From Nitrospira sp. (GTDB lineage Bacteria > Nitrospirota > Nitrospiria > Nitrospirales > Nitrospiraceae): a DNA stretch of 64,000 nucleotides. The notes beneath the pieces were generated by a model, which worked only from the letters and a program-made list of their open reading frames with translations, did not search any database and was not told the DNA's origin. Location: contig JACOEH010000023.1 of NCBI GenBank assembly GCA_024998685.1, forward strand, positions 1 through 64,000. Direction: 5' to 3'. The translations under genes were made by a program, and so were the position numbers. Positions 34,201 through 43,248 of the stretch are shown here, piece by piece (position 1 is the first letter of the stretch; every line of letters starts with the position of its first letter).

Positions 34201-36500
34201 CCATCTCGATCTCGGACAGCACGGGCTCGCACGTCACCCCAGATAATAGAGCCATCCTTCTTTATGTGACGGAGCTCATAGTGAGCGGCATCGGCAGCCC
34301 CACTTTGCACCAGTTCCCAGTTCTGCATGGCAATCGCCTGGTCGTCCGGATGAACCAGCTTCAACCAAACGAAGGGATCCGTAGAAAGCTCTTCCAATCC
34401 ATAACCGAAAAGGGCCTTCAGATTGCCGTCGCCATGGTATTGGCCCTTTAGAGCATCCAATTCCCACACACCCACTTTGGCGACGGCAGTGGCACGCGCA
34501 TAGCGCTCCTCGCTGGCGCGCAACGCCTCCTCCGTCTGCTTACGTTCGGTAATGTCGCGCATGAAACAATGGTGGCCGAGAAACCCGCCGACCGACGGTT
34601 TGCTCCTTACCATCAGGACCTGCTTAAAGAAGATGGAACCGTCTTTGCGCACAGCTCGACATTCGAATTCCGCTTTTCCTTTTTCCAGCAACTGTTTATA
34701 CGCATGTTGAGCGATGCACAAGTCTTCTGGGTGCACGGTCGGCTCCCAGGCTCGTCCGAGTAATTCGGATGGTTCATACCCCAGCATCGCCGCATAGAGC
34801 TGATTCACCTCCAGATAGCGGCCATCAAAGTCGACTCGGAAAATACCCGGCATGGCCTGAGCTAAGGCCAGGTTCATTTCTCGCACACGGTCTTCACCCC
34901 GTTTGCGCTCGGTGATATCGGAGAACAGGCCGAGGATGGCCGGCTTACCGTTCCATGTGATCCGAGCTGCCTCGACCTGAACCGGAATCGGTGTTCCATC
35001 CATCTTCAGATACATTCGTTCCGCACTATGGACGGACATTCCGCCGTTCAGCAGCCGTCGCACATTTTCACGAACTTCTTGATGATAGTCCGGATGGATG
35101 AACTCAAACGTCGGCCGGTCGAAAATTTCCTGAGCATCCCTCGCTCCCAGGAGGACGGCGCCCGTGTGGTTGATATAGACCGTTTGTCCTTCACTGAAGA
35201 CGAATACCCCCGATGGCGAAAGCTCGACCAAAGTCCTGTACCATTCTTCACTCTCCCGCACTGACTCTTCCATTCGTTTGCGATCAGTAATGTCGGTGTG
35301 TGAGCCGAGGAGACGAATACTTCGCCCATCCGCTTCGGCGACAAACGAGGCTCGCGCTTCGATCCACCGGTACGTCCCGTCCTTGTGCCTCAACCGAAAT
35401 TCCTGTCGATAATCTCCCTCGCGACTGGAAAGGTAGTCTCGTACATACGCAACCGCCCTATCGTGATCATCGGGGTGGAGATGCGTCGTCCATGTCTCAA
35501 ATGAGTCCGACATTTCCGTCGGCTCATAGCCGAGCTGATACTTCCATTCTTCGGATAAGACCGCCTCGTTCGTTTCAGTATTCCAGTCCCATAAACCTGT
35601 ACCGGACGCCTGGAGGGCTTGTCGGAGTTTTTCTTGTGCGGTCCGTAGCATCGCCTCCGCGAGTTTCCGCTCGGTGATGTCACGTGAATTTACGATCACA
35701 CTCCATCGGCCTTCTGGATCACTCGTCGCCCGGCCGATTCCTTCCAAGCTGCGCCACGAGCCGTCTTTGTGGCGAAAACGGAATTCGGCCATTTGAGGTG
35801 TTCCAGGCCGCTCAATCAGCAACCGAAACTTCTCGGTCACAGCAGGAAGGTCCTCGTGATGGACGAATTCGAATGCGATTCGTCCATTGAGCTCGTGTTG
35901 TGCATACCCGAGCAATCGCTCGATTGAGGGGCTCTCGAACTGGATGACCCCGCCTTGATCGAGAACCGTAATAATGTCGGAGGAATGCTCAATCAGCGCG
36001 CGGAAGTACGTCTCGCGTTGCTTGAGTACCGACTCTCCTCGCTTGCGATCGGTTACGTCCAAGGCTGTCCCGAACATACGAAGGGGTTGACCGCTGCTGT
36101 CACGGATAACCTCGCCACAGGAGTGAATCATCCGTATCTCACCATCTTGGCGGACGATCCGGAATTCGATATCATAGGTAGCCTTCCCTGCCAACGCGTC
36201 ATCGATCGACGCCAAGACCCGGTCATGATCGTCCGGGAGTACCGCCGACACAAAGCTGTCGAAGGTCATCGTTCGTGATCGGGGTTCATAGCCGAAGATC
36301 CGGTAGAGTTCATCCGACCACTCCACCTCGCCGCTTGCGATGTCCCAATTCCAACTCCCCAGGTGAGCAAGAGCTAGTGCGACTTGGAGGTGTCGAGTCC
36401 GTTCATGCAGCACTCGGTCTCGTTCGGCAAGTTCACGTCCGAGATCAGCTACCTGCCTGCGCAGCAGATCTAATTCATGAAGATGGCTCGTAGGACTCAT
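31209..36500 (-). CDS. Giant multi-PAS sensor histidine kinase (HisKA_3 type)
   Basis: The 1,763-residue cytoplasmic protein carries about 12 PAS/PAC modules, each ending in a variant of DITERK, in tandem from the N terminus to about residue 1,535. A HisKA_3 domain follows with the phospho-acceptor in ISQDLHDGILQSL (His near 1,565), then a NarX-type HATPase domain with NIVREGLSNALRHS and DDGIGFN. No membrane segment is seen. Some modules are close copies of each other, which indicates internal duplication. AAGGAG precedes the ATG at 36500 by 7 bases. It is coupled to the NarL-type regulator downstream. Confidence 0.92.
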   Translation of the reverse strand: MSPTSHLHELDLLRRQVADLGRELAERDRVLHERTRHLQVALALAHLGSWNWDIASGEVEWSDELYRIFGYEPRSRTMTFDSFVSAVLPDDHDRVLASIDDALAGKATYDIEFRIVRQDGEIRMIHSCGEVIRDSSGQPLRMFGTALDVTDRKRGESVLKQRETYFRALIEHSSDIITVLDQGGVIQFESPSIERLLGYAQHELNGRIAFEFVHHEDLPAVTEKFRLLIERPGTPQMAEFRFRHKDGSWRSLEGIGRATSDPEGRWSVIVNSRDITERKLAEAMLRTAQEKLRQALQASGTGLWDWNTETNEAVLSEEWKYQLGYEPTEMSDSFETWTTHLHPDDHDRAVAYVRDYLSSREGDYRQEFRLRHKDGTYRWIEARASFVAEADGRSIRLLGSHTDITDRKRMEESVRESEEWYRTLVELSPSGVFVFSEGQTVYINHTGAVLLGARDAQEIFDRPTFEFIHPDYHQEVRENVRRLLNGGMSVHSAERMYLKMDGTPIPVQVEAARITWNGKPAILGLFSDITERKRGEDRVREMNLALAQAMPGIFRVDFDGRYLEVNQLYAAMLGYEPSELLGRAWEPTVHPEDLCIAQHAYKQLLEKGKAEFECRAVRKDGSIFFKQVLMVRSKPSVGGFLGHHCFMRDITERKQTEEALRASEERYARATAVAKVGVWELDALKGQYHGDGNLKALFGYGLEELSTDPFVWLKLVHPDDQAIAMQNWELVQSGAADAAHYELRHIKKDGSIIWGDVRARAVRDRDGQVTHLIGATVDITERKQTEELLRESEAMLLLAQRSARAGVWDIDLRTSTSRWSAPYYELLGVSRDVTPSYENWIAYIHPDDRARVEAEFAQAVREGGGQRIEFRILRDGEERWLHGEGHVTCDADGKPVRISGITWDITERKAAEEALRESEERFSKAFRTSPHLIGITELETGRCIEVNDACLKVYGFCREEVIGNTTLMLGIWPDLQERTKLIDHLRSKGSVRNREVSMRMKNGDMRQFLISVDLITLKGKRCLLTIGNDITERKRMEVALRESEERYGRATVIGKVGVWEMDIEKNHYYYGDANLKAIFGYAPEELSPEPYAWLNLVFPGDRPIAVNNWERMRDGTADMCRCELRMVKKDGSIVWTDVRCHSVRDQNGRLTRLIGAIVDITERKQAEEALRASEERFAKAFRASPHPVVVSELDSGRVVDANDAAYQLFGYCKEEVVGYTTLQVGLWHSAEERARFVERLKRVGSVRNMEVTLRSKSGEIRQCLLSSELIELNGKPCSVTVGDDVTESKRMERALRLTQFSVDQAVEAILWVDQTGRIFNVNETACRMLGYARQDLTTMTMHDIDPNFPVERWLEHWNYLKKQGALVFEATYWSRTGTVLEMEVTFNYLQYDGKEYGCAILRDIGERKRAEAELHRSHTFLRQVIDTDPDLIFAKDREGYFTMANKAVADWYGSTVEDLVGKSDADFNPNAEEVECFRKSDLEVIHSGRDRFIPEERITDAGGRTRWLQTVKRPIFDDQGRVHMVLGTATDITERKRMEEILLQRERDLSAALQERERISQDLHDGILQSLYAVGLGLEACKPLIKKQQDHVAEKFMATLNQAIGQLNQVMTEVRNFIAGLESQVMQGGDFSAALRTMVETMSTSSSARCRVRIDDAAARRLSTEQALHIINIVREGLSNALRHSRAKQITVSLRDLIRSDRLAVTDDGIGFNTRSVQGVGHGLVNMAARAQKIRGLFAIQSKPDKGTRICLDLPKDTHYAHN

Positions 36501-36739
36501 GATGAGGCTCCTTGCTGGGCGACATCGATCATACATCGAAAGCCGGTTCGGCTCGTGGGAGCAACCATTTCACGAACCGATGATCGAGTCCGGCCTTCCC
36601 CAGGAAAAGACTTTCGTCTTCGGCCGAAGTTATTGTTCCTAAGGAAAGCAGCAGTTTCCTATGAGAAATGTGGAAAAGTCTAGATCCAAATGGCCCGGAG
36701 GTCTTCAGCGGGGAAATCAGCAGAAGCTGTTTAGATCGA

Positions 36740-36823
36740 TGGTGCCGAAGGCGGGACTTGAACCCGCACGGCTTTCGCCACACGCCCCTCAAACGTGCGT
36801 GTCTGCCATTCCACCACTTCGGC
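36740..36823 (-). tRNA. tRNA-Leu (anticodon GAG)
   Basis: On the minus strand a class II tRNA folds with the acceptor GCCGAAG/CTTCGGC, an anticodon stem CACGT/GCGTG with GAG in the loop, a long variable arm and the T-arm GGTTCAAGTCC. CCA is encoded. Confidence 0.95.
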
Positions 36824-36875
36824 CACCAAATGATTCGAAACGTCCCGAGGGACGCCGACTGAAGGGAGGTATTAT

Positions 36876-36905
36876 ATTATAGGAGGAGGGTAAAATTCTT
36901 GTCAA
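36876..36905 (-). promoter_or_regulatory. Sigma-70-type promoter for tRNA-Leu(GAG)
   Basis: On the minus strand TTGACA (36905-36900) and TATAAT (36881-36876) are separated by 18 bases. Both are perfect consensus hexamers. A second TATAAT overlaps 5 bases further on. Between the promoter and the tRNA lies a short hairpin, CGTCCCTCGGGACG. Confidence 0.75.
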
Positions 36906-36954
36906 TCAACCGCTCGTCCGGTAAAATCGGCATCTCATTGTTGAGGCGCTCTCC

Positions 36955-37635
36955 ATGATACAAACAGGCCAACGCGGTCTCTCTTCTTCCATTGCGGCAT
37001 TTTTCGACGTCGACAATACCATTTTACCTGGTGAAGCGAGCGAAGTAAGATTTTTTCGCTGGCTGTGGCGACGCGGTGTCATCGGTTGGCCTGAAGCTCG
37101 CGAGAGTGCGTCCTGGCTCATGCGACATCTCCCTACATTCTCGCTGCACCCTCTCCGCGAGCGGAAGCTGTACCTGGCCGGAAAACCTTCGCAAGTCATT
37201 CAACTCTTGGGTGAGGAGTTTTGCCGCGAGGAATTATGTCCTCGTGTTTCTCCCGTCGCCATGCGGATGCTCGACGAACATCGCCGTGCCGGCCATGCCA
37301 TCATTTTCGTGACAGGGTCCATCGATTTCCTGATCGCCCCTGTCGCTGACGCGCTTCGAGCTGATCGATGTTTTGCGAGTCGGTTGGAGCAACAGAACGG
37401 CCTCTATACCGGGTTCCTTGTGCCCCCTCTTCCTTATGGCGAGGGGAAACGCCGGCTCATCGATCGGTTGACCCATGAACTGACGCTGGATCTGTCTCAA
37501 TGCTATGCGTATGGAGACAGTCCCGGCGATCTAGACTTGCTCCGGGCCGTAGGTCATCCGACGGTGGTGAATCCGATTCGTGGCATGGCGTCCATCGCCC
37601 GGCGCGAGAACTGGCCGATTGTCAAATGGCAATGA
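36955..37635 (+). CDS. HAD-IB family phosphatase (SerB-like)
   Basis: The 226-residue hydrolase has the HAD motifs in order: DVDNT (residues 18-22, nucleophile D18), the threonine/serine motif FVTGS, a lysine in EGKRR and YGDSPGDLDLL with the metal-binding aspartates. The cap between motifs I and II is of the helical IB type, as in phosphoserine phosphatases and related enzymes. The substrate cannot be told from sequence. It is upstream of queE on the same strand. Confidence 0.87.
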   Translation: MIQTGQRGLSSSIAAFFDVDNTILPGEASEVRFFRWLWRRGVIGWPEARESASWLMRHLPTFSLHPLRERKLYLAGKPSQVIQLLGEEFCREELCPRVSPVAMRMLDEHRRAGHAIIFVTGSIDFLIAPVADALRADRCFASRLEQQNGLYTGFLVPPLPYGEGKRRLIDRLTHELTLDLSQCYAYGDSPGDLDLLRAVGHPTVVNPIRGMASIARRENWPIVKWQ

Positions 37636-37711
37636 GCTGCTGCTTGTGATCGGATCAACCATCTCCCGGCGAATCATCCAATCGACTATTCGATAAACTC
37701 ACACACGGCTC

Positions 37712-38347
37712 ATGCGCATCACCGAAGTGTTTCATAGCGTTCAAGGTGAGTCGACCTTTGCCGGCCTCCTGTGCGTATTCGTGCGTCTGACCGGTTGTCC
37801 TCTGCGGTGCACCTGGTGCGACACGGAATATGCTTTTGTCGGCGGAACAGATCGGTCCATCGATGATCTTCTCGACCAGGTGCGATCCTATGGCTGTCGG
37901 TTGGTTGAAGTGACGGGAGGTGAACCGTTAGCACAACCGGATACGGCCACGCTGCTGCGTCGGTTGTGCGAAGAAGGCTTCACGGTCCTCCTGGAAACAA
38001 GCGGAGCGGTGGATACCGCCGTAGTTCACCCGTCGGTCCGTATTATTCTGGACGTGAAATGCCCGGGAAGCGGCATGACGGAACGGATGCACTGGCTCAA
38101 TGTCGAACGTTTACGGCCACAGGACGAAGCGAAATTCGTCATTCAAGATCGGAGTGATTACGAATGGGCTAAAAACATGCTGGATCGCTTTCGGTTGACT
38201 GATCGCTGCCCAATCCTCTTTAGTCCTGTATTCGGTGCGCTGGATCCACAACAATTGGCCGAATGGATCCTGGCAGATCGACTGCCCATTCGCCTTCAGC
38301 TGCAGCTCCACAAGTACATCTGGGCACCCGATATGCGGGGAGTGTGA
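37712..38347 (+). CDS. queE: 7-carboxy-7-deazaguanine synthase QueE
   Basis: QueE is a radical-SAM enzyme that rearranges 6-carboxytetrahydropterin to the 7-deazaguanine core of queuosine. The 211-residue product has HSVQGESTFAG near the start, the cluster-binding CPLRCTWC motif (C29, C33, C36) and the SAM-binding VTGGEPL. Other queuosine genes are not in the window. Confidence 0.92.
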   Translation: MRITEVFHSVQGESTFAGLLCVFVRLTGCPLRCTWCDTEYAFVGGTDRSIDDLLDQVRSYGCRLVEVTGGEPLAQPDTATLLRRLCEEGFTVLLETSGAVDTAVVHPSVRIILDVKCPGSGMTERMHWLNVERLRPQDEAKFVIQDRSDYEWAKNMLDRFRLTDRCPILFSPVFGALDPQQLAEWILADRLPIRLQLQLHKYIWAPDMRGV

Positions 38348-38405
38348 AAGGCCTTCTCTGTCGATCGGATGACGGTTGTTGACTGACACATCAAAGGAGA
38401 ATTGG

Positions 38406-39917
38406 ATGAACATCATGCGAGTTGAAGCGAAACAAGCCCGGGTCGACACTGAGAACACAGCGGCGCTTGTCCTCCTATTTTGTGAAGGAGAGGGACTCCC
38501 TAAGGAAGATGGGGTCATTCTCGATCGAGCGCTCGGAGGGGCGCTCCGAGAGCTTTTGCAGTCAAAGGAGTTTGACGGAAAGGTCGGTGAGCTGGTCGTA
38601 TTTCACACACACGGAAAAATTCCGGCGAAGCGGCTGATTCTTGTCGGCCTTGGGAAGAAACATGAGCTGAACTTGGATCAGATTCGACAAGCGATGGGGC
38701 ATGCCGCCAAACGGGTTCGCCATGCCAAATGCAGCGCCTTTACGGTGGTGTTGCCGAGCGTCGCGCCCCATGAGACCTCGCTGATTGACATGGGCCAGAC
38801 CGTGACCGAAGGAGCGATTCTCGGGAGCTATCAATTCACGACGTATCGCAGCGACGGCCCGATAGGCAAAGAAGTGAAGAGAATGACCATTCTGGCTCCC
38901 CAGAAAGATCAACTCCGTCAGCTGTCCGAAGGGATTCGTCGCGGTGTCGCGACCGCTGAAGCGACGGTCTTCGTTCGAGATCTCTGCAACCATCCGTCCA
39001 ATGTGATGACACCGACCAGAATCGCCAATGAAGCGAAGACCGTGGCGAAGGAAGCCGGCGTGAATCTCAAGATCCTCGAACAAAAAGAGATGGAAAAACT
39101 CGGCATGGGTGCGTTACTGGGGGTCGCGAAAGGCAGCCACGAGCCGCCGAAGTTCATTATTCTCCAGTACCACGGAGCCAAGAAAAAAGATGACCGCCCG
39201 GTCGTGCTCGTCGGGAAGACGATCACTTTCGACACGGGTGGGATCTCGCTTAAACCGGCGGAGAATATGGAACAGATGAAGGCCGACATGACCGGTGGAG
39301 CGGAGGTGTTGGCCGCGATGCGGGCGGCGGCGCGTCTGAAGTTACCGCTTCATCTCATCAGCATCCTACCGGCGGCGGAAAATATGCCGGGGGGACGGGC
39401 GATGCGACCCGGTGATGTCGTCAAGACCCTTTCCGGGAAAACGGTGGAGGTGCAGAACACAGACGCTGAGGGTCGCCTGATCCTATCCGACGGCCTCGCC
39501 TATGCAACCCGATTCAAGCCGGCCGCGCTCATCGACATCGCCACGCTGACGGGAGCCTGCGTCGTCGCGCTGGGTCAGTTCGCGATCGGCATGTTCGGCA
39601 CCGATGCGAGGTTGAAAGAAGCGATCCGCAAGGCCGGCCTTCGAGCAGGCGAGCGGGTATGGGAAATGCCGTTATGGGAAGAATATTTCGAGCAACTGCG
39701 CAGCGATGTGGCTGACATGCGGAACATCGGTGGACGTGGGGGAGGGATGATCACGGCTGCGCTCTTCTTGAGCAAGTTCGTCGGCGACGCCCCTTGGGTG
39801 CATCTCGACATCGCCAGTACCGATTGGAGCGAGCGGGAGCGGGCATACATTCCCAAAGGCCCAACCGGCATCGGAACCAGACTGCTGATCCAGTTCCTTA
39901 TCGATCGCTCCCTGTAG
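38406..39917 (+). CDS. pepA: Leucyl aminopeptidase (M17)
   Basis: The 503-residue cytosolic metallo-aminopeptidase releases N-terminal residues from peptides. The C-terminal catalytic domain has VGKTITFDTGGISLKPA with a metal-binding lysine and aspartate, MKADMTGGAEV, and the M17 signature NTDAEGRLIL. The N-terminal macro-like domain (1-170) is normal in length. The ATG at 38406 follows AAAGGAGA by 5 bases, so the in-frame ATG at 38376 is not used. NagZ follows 22 bases downstream. Confidence 0.95.
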   Translation: MNIMRVEAKQARVDTENTAALVLLFCEGEGLPKEDGVILDRALGGALRELLQSKEFDGKVGELVVFHTHGKIPAKRLILVGLGKKHELNLDQIRQAMGHAAKRVRHAKCSAFTVVLPSVAPHETSLIDMGQTVTEGAILGSYQFTTYRSDGPIGKEVKRMTILAPQKDQLRQLSEGIRRGVATAEATVFVRDLCNHPSNVMTPTRIANEAKTVAKEAGVNLKILEQKEMEKLGMGALLGVAKGSHEPPKFIILQYHGAKKKDDRPVVLVGKTITFDTGGISLKPAENMEQMKADMTGGAEVLAAMRAAARLKLPLHLISILPAAENMPGGRAMRPGDVVKTLSGKTVEVQNTDAEGRLILSDGLAYATRFKPAALIDIATLTGACVVALGQFAIGMFGTDARLKEAIRKAGLRAGERVWEMPLWEEYFEQLRSDVADMRNIGGRGGGMITAALFLSKFVGDAPWVHLDIASTDWSERERAYIPKGPTGIGTRLLIQFLIDRSL

Positions 39918-39939
39918 GGGCAGGAAAAACGGTTCGAAC

Positions 39940-41037
39940 ATGTCTTATGACCAGATCGGCCAACTCTTCATGATAGGGTTCGACGGCACCACCGTTTCAG
40001 CTGAACTCGCGTCCTTCCTCCGAGAATATAAGCTTGGCGGCGTCATTCTGTTTTCGAGAAATCTCGAATCGATCGCACAGATCATTGAATTGACAAGCGA
40101 TCTTCAACGCTGTAGTCCGCACTCTCCCCTTCTTATCTCTATCGATCAAGAAGGCGGACGTGTCTCACGGTTGCCGAAAGACTTTACGATTTTCCCACCG
40201 TGCGAAGTATTAGGGCGATGCCACTCTTCCGAACTAGTTTACGCCGCGGCAGCGACGACCGCGAAAGAGCTCAAGGCCGTCGGCATCAACATGAATATGT
40301 CACCGGTGTTGGATGTGAACAGCAATCCCGCCAATCCGGTGATCGGCGATCGAGCATTCGGCACGACCCCTGATATCGTATCTGAATTGGGGTTGGCCAC
40401 AGTGGGAGGTCTCCAGGACAATCGCATCGTAGCTTGTGGGAAGCATTTTCCTGGCCATGGCGATACGAACTCGGACTCGCACAAGGAGTTGCCCGTCGTG
40501 ACGACGCCGCGCGAGCGACTTGAGCGTATTGAATTTCCACCATTCCGACGCGCGATCGCGAGCGGCGTAGCAACGATGATGACCGCCCACGTTGTGTATC
40601 AGACTCTGGATGAGAACCGGCCGGCAACCCTGTCCCCGACGATCATCGGGAGATTTCTTCGTGAAGAGTTACACTACGACGGTGTCGTGTTGACGGACGA
40701 TCTCGAGATGCATGCCGTCATTGACCACTATGGCATCGGCGACGCCTCGATACAGGCCATCCAGGCCGGCTGCGACATGCCGTTGATCTGTAGAGATCGC
40801 AACAGAGCCGTAGCCGCGCTGAATGCCGTTGATAAGGCGGTAGCAAACGGGGACATCTCTTCCGGACGGTTGGCCCAGTCTCTCGCACGTATTCGTCGCT
40901 TGAAAGAACGGTTCCTTCTTCCCTATCGGTCCGTGATGATTTCTGATGCCAAACTTGTGGTGGGTTGCCGAAGCCACAAGGCTCTTTTACGCTCTATCGA
41001 CCAGACACGAGAACGATTTTCGAAAGCCGACCTATGA
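39940..41037 (+). CDS. nagZ: Beta-N-acetylhexosaminidase NagZ
   Basis: The 365-residue family 3 glycoside hydrolase removes N-acetylglucosamine from peptidoglycan turnover fragments. It shows SIDQEGGRVSRL, the substrate-binding KHFPGHGDTNSDSH loop with its catalytic His/Asp pair, and the nucleophile motif LTDDLEMHAV. The length is a little above the E. coli enzyme. No signal peptide is visible, which agrees with a cytoplasmic recycling role. It follows pepA closely and may share its transcript. Confidence 0.93.
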   Translation: MSYDQIGQLFMIGFDGTTVSAELASFLREYKLGGVILFSRNLESIAQIIELTSDLQRCSPHSPLLISIDQEGGRVSRLPKDFTIFPPCEVLGRCHSSELVYAAAATTAKELKAVGINMNMSPVLDVNSNPANPVIGDRAFGTTPDIVSELGLATVGGLQDNRIVACGKHFPGHGDTNSDSHKELPVVTTPRERLERIEFPPFRRAIASGVATMMTAHVVYQTLDENRPATLSPTIIGRFLREELHYDGVVLTDDLEMHAVIDHYGIGDASIQAIQAGCDMPLICRDRNRAVAALNAVDKAVANGDISSGRLAQSLARIRRLKERFLLPYRSVMISDAKLVVGCRSHKALLRSIDQTRERFSKADL

Positions 41038-41179
41038 CCTTTGGGAGAATCGGCTGAGCTCTATCAAAATGAAAGACCTCCTCTCAATGCAGTGAGGAAG
41101 CGAAACTCAAACCTCCCCGCTGAATATCTTGCCCTCTTCTCATCTCTTGTGGCATCATGCACGCTCCTTGGAGGGCCTT

Positions 41180-41644
41180 ATGGCCTCATTGCTTGAGTAC
41201 GTTGGATCCGTCCATATTTTCCTTGGGCCCTACCGGGGTAATCCGATCGCTTTGTATTTGCGGAGGACGGAATCAGGCTGTCAGATCGGACCCAAGGTCT
41301 ATCCTTGGAACGATGTCATGGGCGTCGGTGAAACACCGAATAAGGCCGCAGCTGATTTCGAGGAAAAATGGAAAACAAAGGGCTTAGCGGCGGACATGTA
41401 TTCGGGTCCAGCTTGGGAAGGAGGCATTAAGCCAGAAAGGCCGGCACCTCCCAAGCCGGCGACCACCACACCAAAACCGCCTACTCCCCCTAAGCCCGCG
41501 GTCGCTCCAGTAGGTACCTCCTCTGAATCGCCTGTCCCGACTGCTCCCGTCACGAACACGGGTCGAACTGCCACACTTCCCGTTGAAGGGTCTTCCACCA
41601 TTACACCTACTTCCGCCACCCAGCCTTCTGGAAAGTCGGACTAG
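41180..41644 (+). CDS. Small protein with a proline-rich tail, unknown function
   Basis: The 154-residue product has a folded-looking N-terminal part (1-80) and a low-complexity tail rich in proline, threonine and serine with repeated PPKPA-type units. I recognise no family. GGAGG 5 bases before the ATG at 41180 sets the start; the earlier in-frame ATG at 41129 lacks one. It is convergent with the permease gene and overlaps it by 4 bases. Confidence 0.7.
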   Translation: MASLLEYVGSVHIFLGPYRGNPIALYLRRTESGCQIGPKVYPWNDVMGVGETPNKAAADFEEKWKTKGLAADMYSGPAWEGGIKPERPAPPKPATTTPKPPTPPKPAVAPVGTSSESPVPTAPVTNTGRTATLPVEGSSTITPTSATQPSGKSD

Positions 41645-43179
41645 CCTCCATCATGAATGCTCCCTGCTTCATCGTGAATGCGAACCACTGTTGACGGCCG
41701 GTGCGCTAATTTGCTGTGTTTCATCCCATAAGCGGCATACACGAGAATGCCAATGATCGTCCATACCACAAAACGGATCCATGTTGCCCAAGGCAAACCA
41801 GCCATTAGGTAAAGACATGCCGATATGCTCAAAATAGGCACGAAAGGCATCAAGGGAATACGAAATGGTCTGGGCAGATCCGGCTTCGTGTACCGTAGCA
41901 GCAAGACACCAATGCAGACCAACACAAAGGCGAAGAAGGTCCCAATGTTGGTCATATCGGCTGCTTCCCCTATCTGAAAGAACGCTGCAAGAATTGCGAC
42001 GACGACTCCGGTTAGAATGGTGGCGCGATGCGGGGTCCCAAATGTGGAATGAACCTTGGATAGTCCAGGGCTTAAGAGTTGATCACGCGACATGGCAAAG
42101 AAGACACGGATTTGCCCCAGCATCATCACAACCAATACGCTCGTAATACCCGCCACAGCTCCGATAGCCACAATAGCGGCGCCCCATTTGAACCCAACGA
42201 CGCTCAGCGCTTCGGCCACCGGCGCATGAATGTCAATTTGGGTGACGGGGACCAGACCGGTGATCACAGCAGCCACGGAAATATAGAGCACCGTACAAAT
42301 AGCCAGTGAGCCGATGATACCGATCGGAACATCTCGTTGAGGATTGCGGGCCTCCTCTGCAGCAGTAGAGACAGCATCAAACCCGATATAAGCAAAGAAA
42401 ATGATGGCTGCCGCGGCTCGAACGCCCTCGAAGCCATTGGGCATGAAGGGTTTCCAATTATCTGCGTTGACAGCGGGAGCCCCAACCGCGATGAAGAAGA
42501 GAATCACCCCAAGTTTGAGGAGTACGATCAGACCGGCTACGCGCGCACTTTCTTTAATTCCTATCACGAGGAGGAGCGTGACCAACAATATGATGATCGC
42601 AGCTGGGAAATTGGCGATACTTCCCTCCGGGCCACCTGCCCAGTGCGGTGGATTGGTTGCCCAATAGGGCAGTTCCAGGCCCGCGAGCATCAGTAACTTA
42701 TTGAAATAGCCGGACCAACCGATGGCAACCGCCACGCATGCCACACCGTATTCCAGGATCAGGTTCCATCCCGTGAGCCAGGCAAGAAACTCTCCCAGCG
42801 TGGCGTAAGAAAAAGTATACGCTGACCCCGCAACCGGGATCATCGCTGAAAATTCGGCATAACACAGCGCGGCTAATGCACAGGTGACGCCCGAAATAAT
42901 GAAGGAGAGGACAATCCCCGGTCCCGCTCCCGGCCGGTGCGCATCACCAACTATGGCGGTACCGACCAGGACGAAAATGCCGGTCCCAATAATCGCGCCG
43001 AGCCCAAGCGCCGTGAGATCCCACGCCGTCAATGTTTTCTTCAGACGATGTTCGGGATGTTCTGCGTCGGCCAGGATTTGATCGATGGGTTTCGTCCGGA
43101 GAAGTCGGCTGCTCACGATCTTTCTCGAGCCCAACGTGCCAAGATTTGCTGTGATGGGCTCAATGCGCTGAGGCTCCAT
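41641..43179 (-). CDS. APC-family amino acid permease, cationic-transporter type
   Basis: The 512-residue inner-membrane transporter has about 12-14 helices. It has TALGLGAIIGTGIFVLVG in TM1 with the unwound glycine segment of the APC fold, and FFAYIGFDAVSTAAEEARNP in TM6, as in CAT/YfnA-type permeases. An N-terminal extension of about 48 residues precedes the first helix. Substrate specificity is not evident. A TATACT lies just upstream, but no clear -35 does. Confidence 0.88.
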   Translation of the reverse strand: MEPQRIEPITANLGTLGSRKIVSSRLLRTKPIDQILADAEHPEHRLKKTLTAWDLTALGLGAIIGTGIFVLVGTAIVGDAHRPGAGPGIVLSFIISGVTCALAALCYAEFSAMIPVAGSAYTFSYATLGEFLAWLTGWNLILEYGVACVAVAIGWSGYFNKLLMLAGLELPYWATNPPHWAGGPEGSIANFPAAIIILLVTLLLVIGIKESARVAGLIVLLKLGVILFFIAVGAPAVNADNWKPFMPNGFEGVRAAAAIIFFAYIGFDAVSTAAEEARNPQRDVPIGIIGSLAICTVLYISVAAVITGLVPVTQIDIHAPVAEALSVVGFKWGAAIVAIGAVAGITSVLVVMMLGQIRVFFAMSRDQLLSPGLSKVHSTFGTPHRATILTGVVVAILAAFFQIGEAADMTNIGTFFAFVLVCIGVLLLRYTKPDLPRPFRIPLMPFVPILSISACLYLMAGLPWATWIRFVVWTIIGILVYAAYGMKHSKLAHRPSTVVRIHDEAGSIHDGG

Positions 43180-43248
43180 CTGAGGTCAAAGTATAGCAAA
43201 AGACCACTGGAACCGGTTGGTTGTGATTGTTGGTACGGTCCAGAGAAC

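Noticed and set aside
31900-36060. Periodic short DNA repeats such as CGTTCGGTGATATC at roughly 350-400 base intervals, at first suggestive of an array
   Set aside because: They encode the repeated DITERK linker at the end of each PAS module, vary in sequence and spacing, and have no spacer structure. It is not a CRISPR array.
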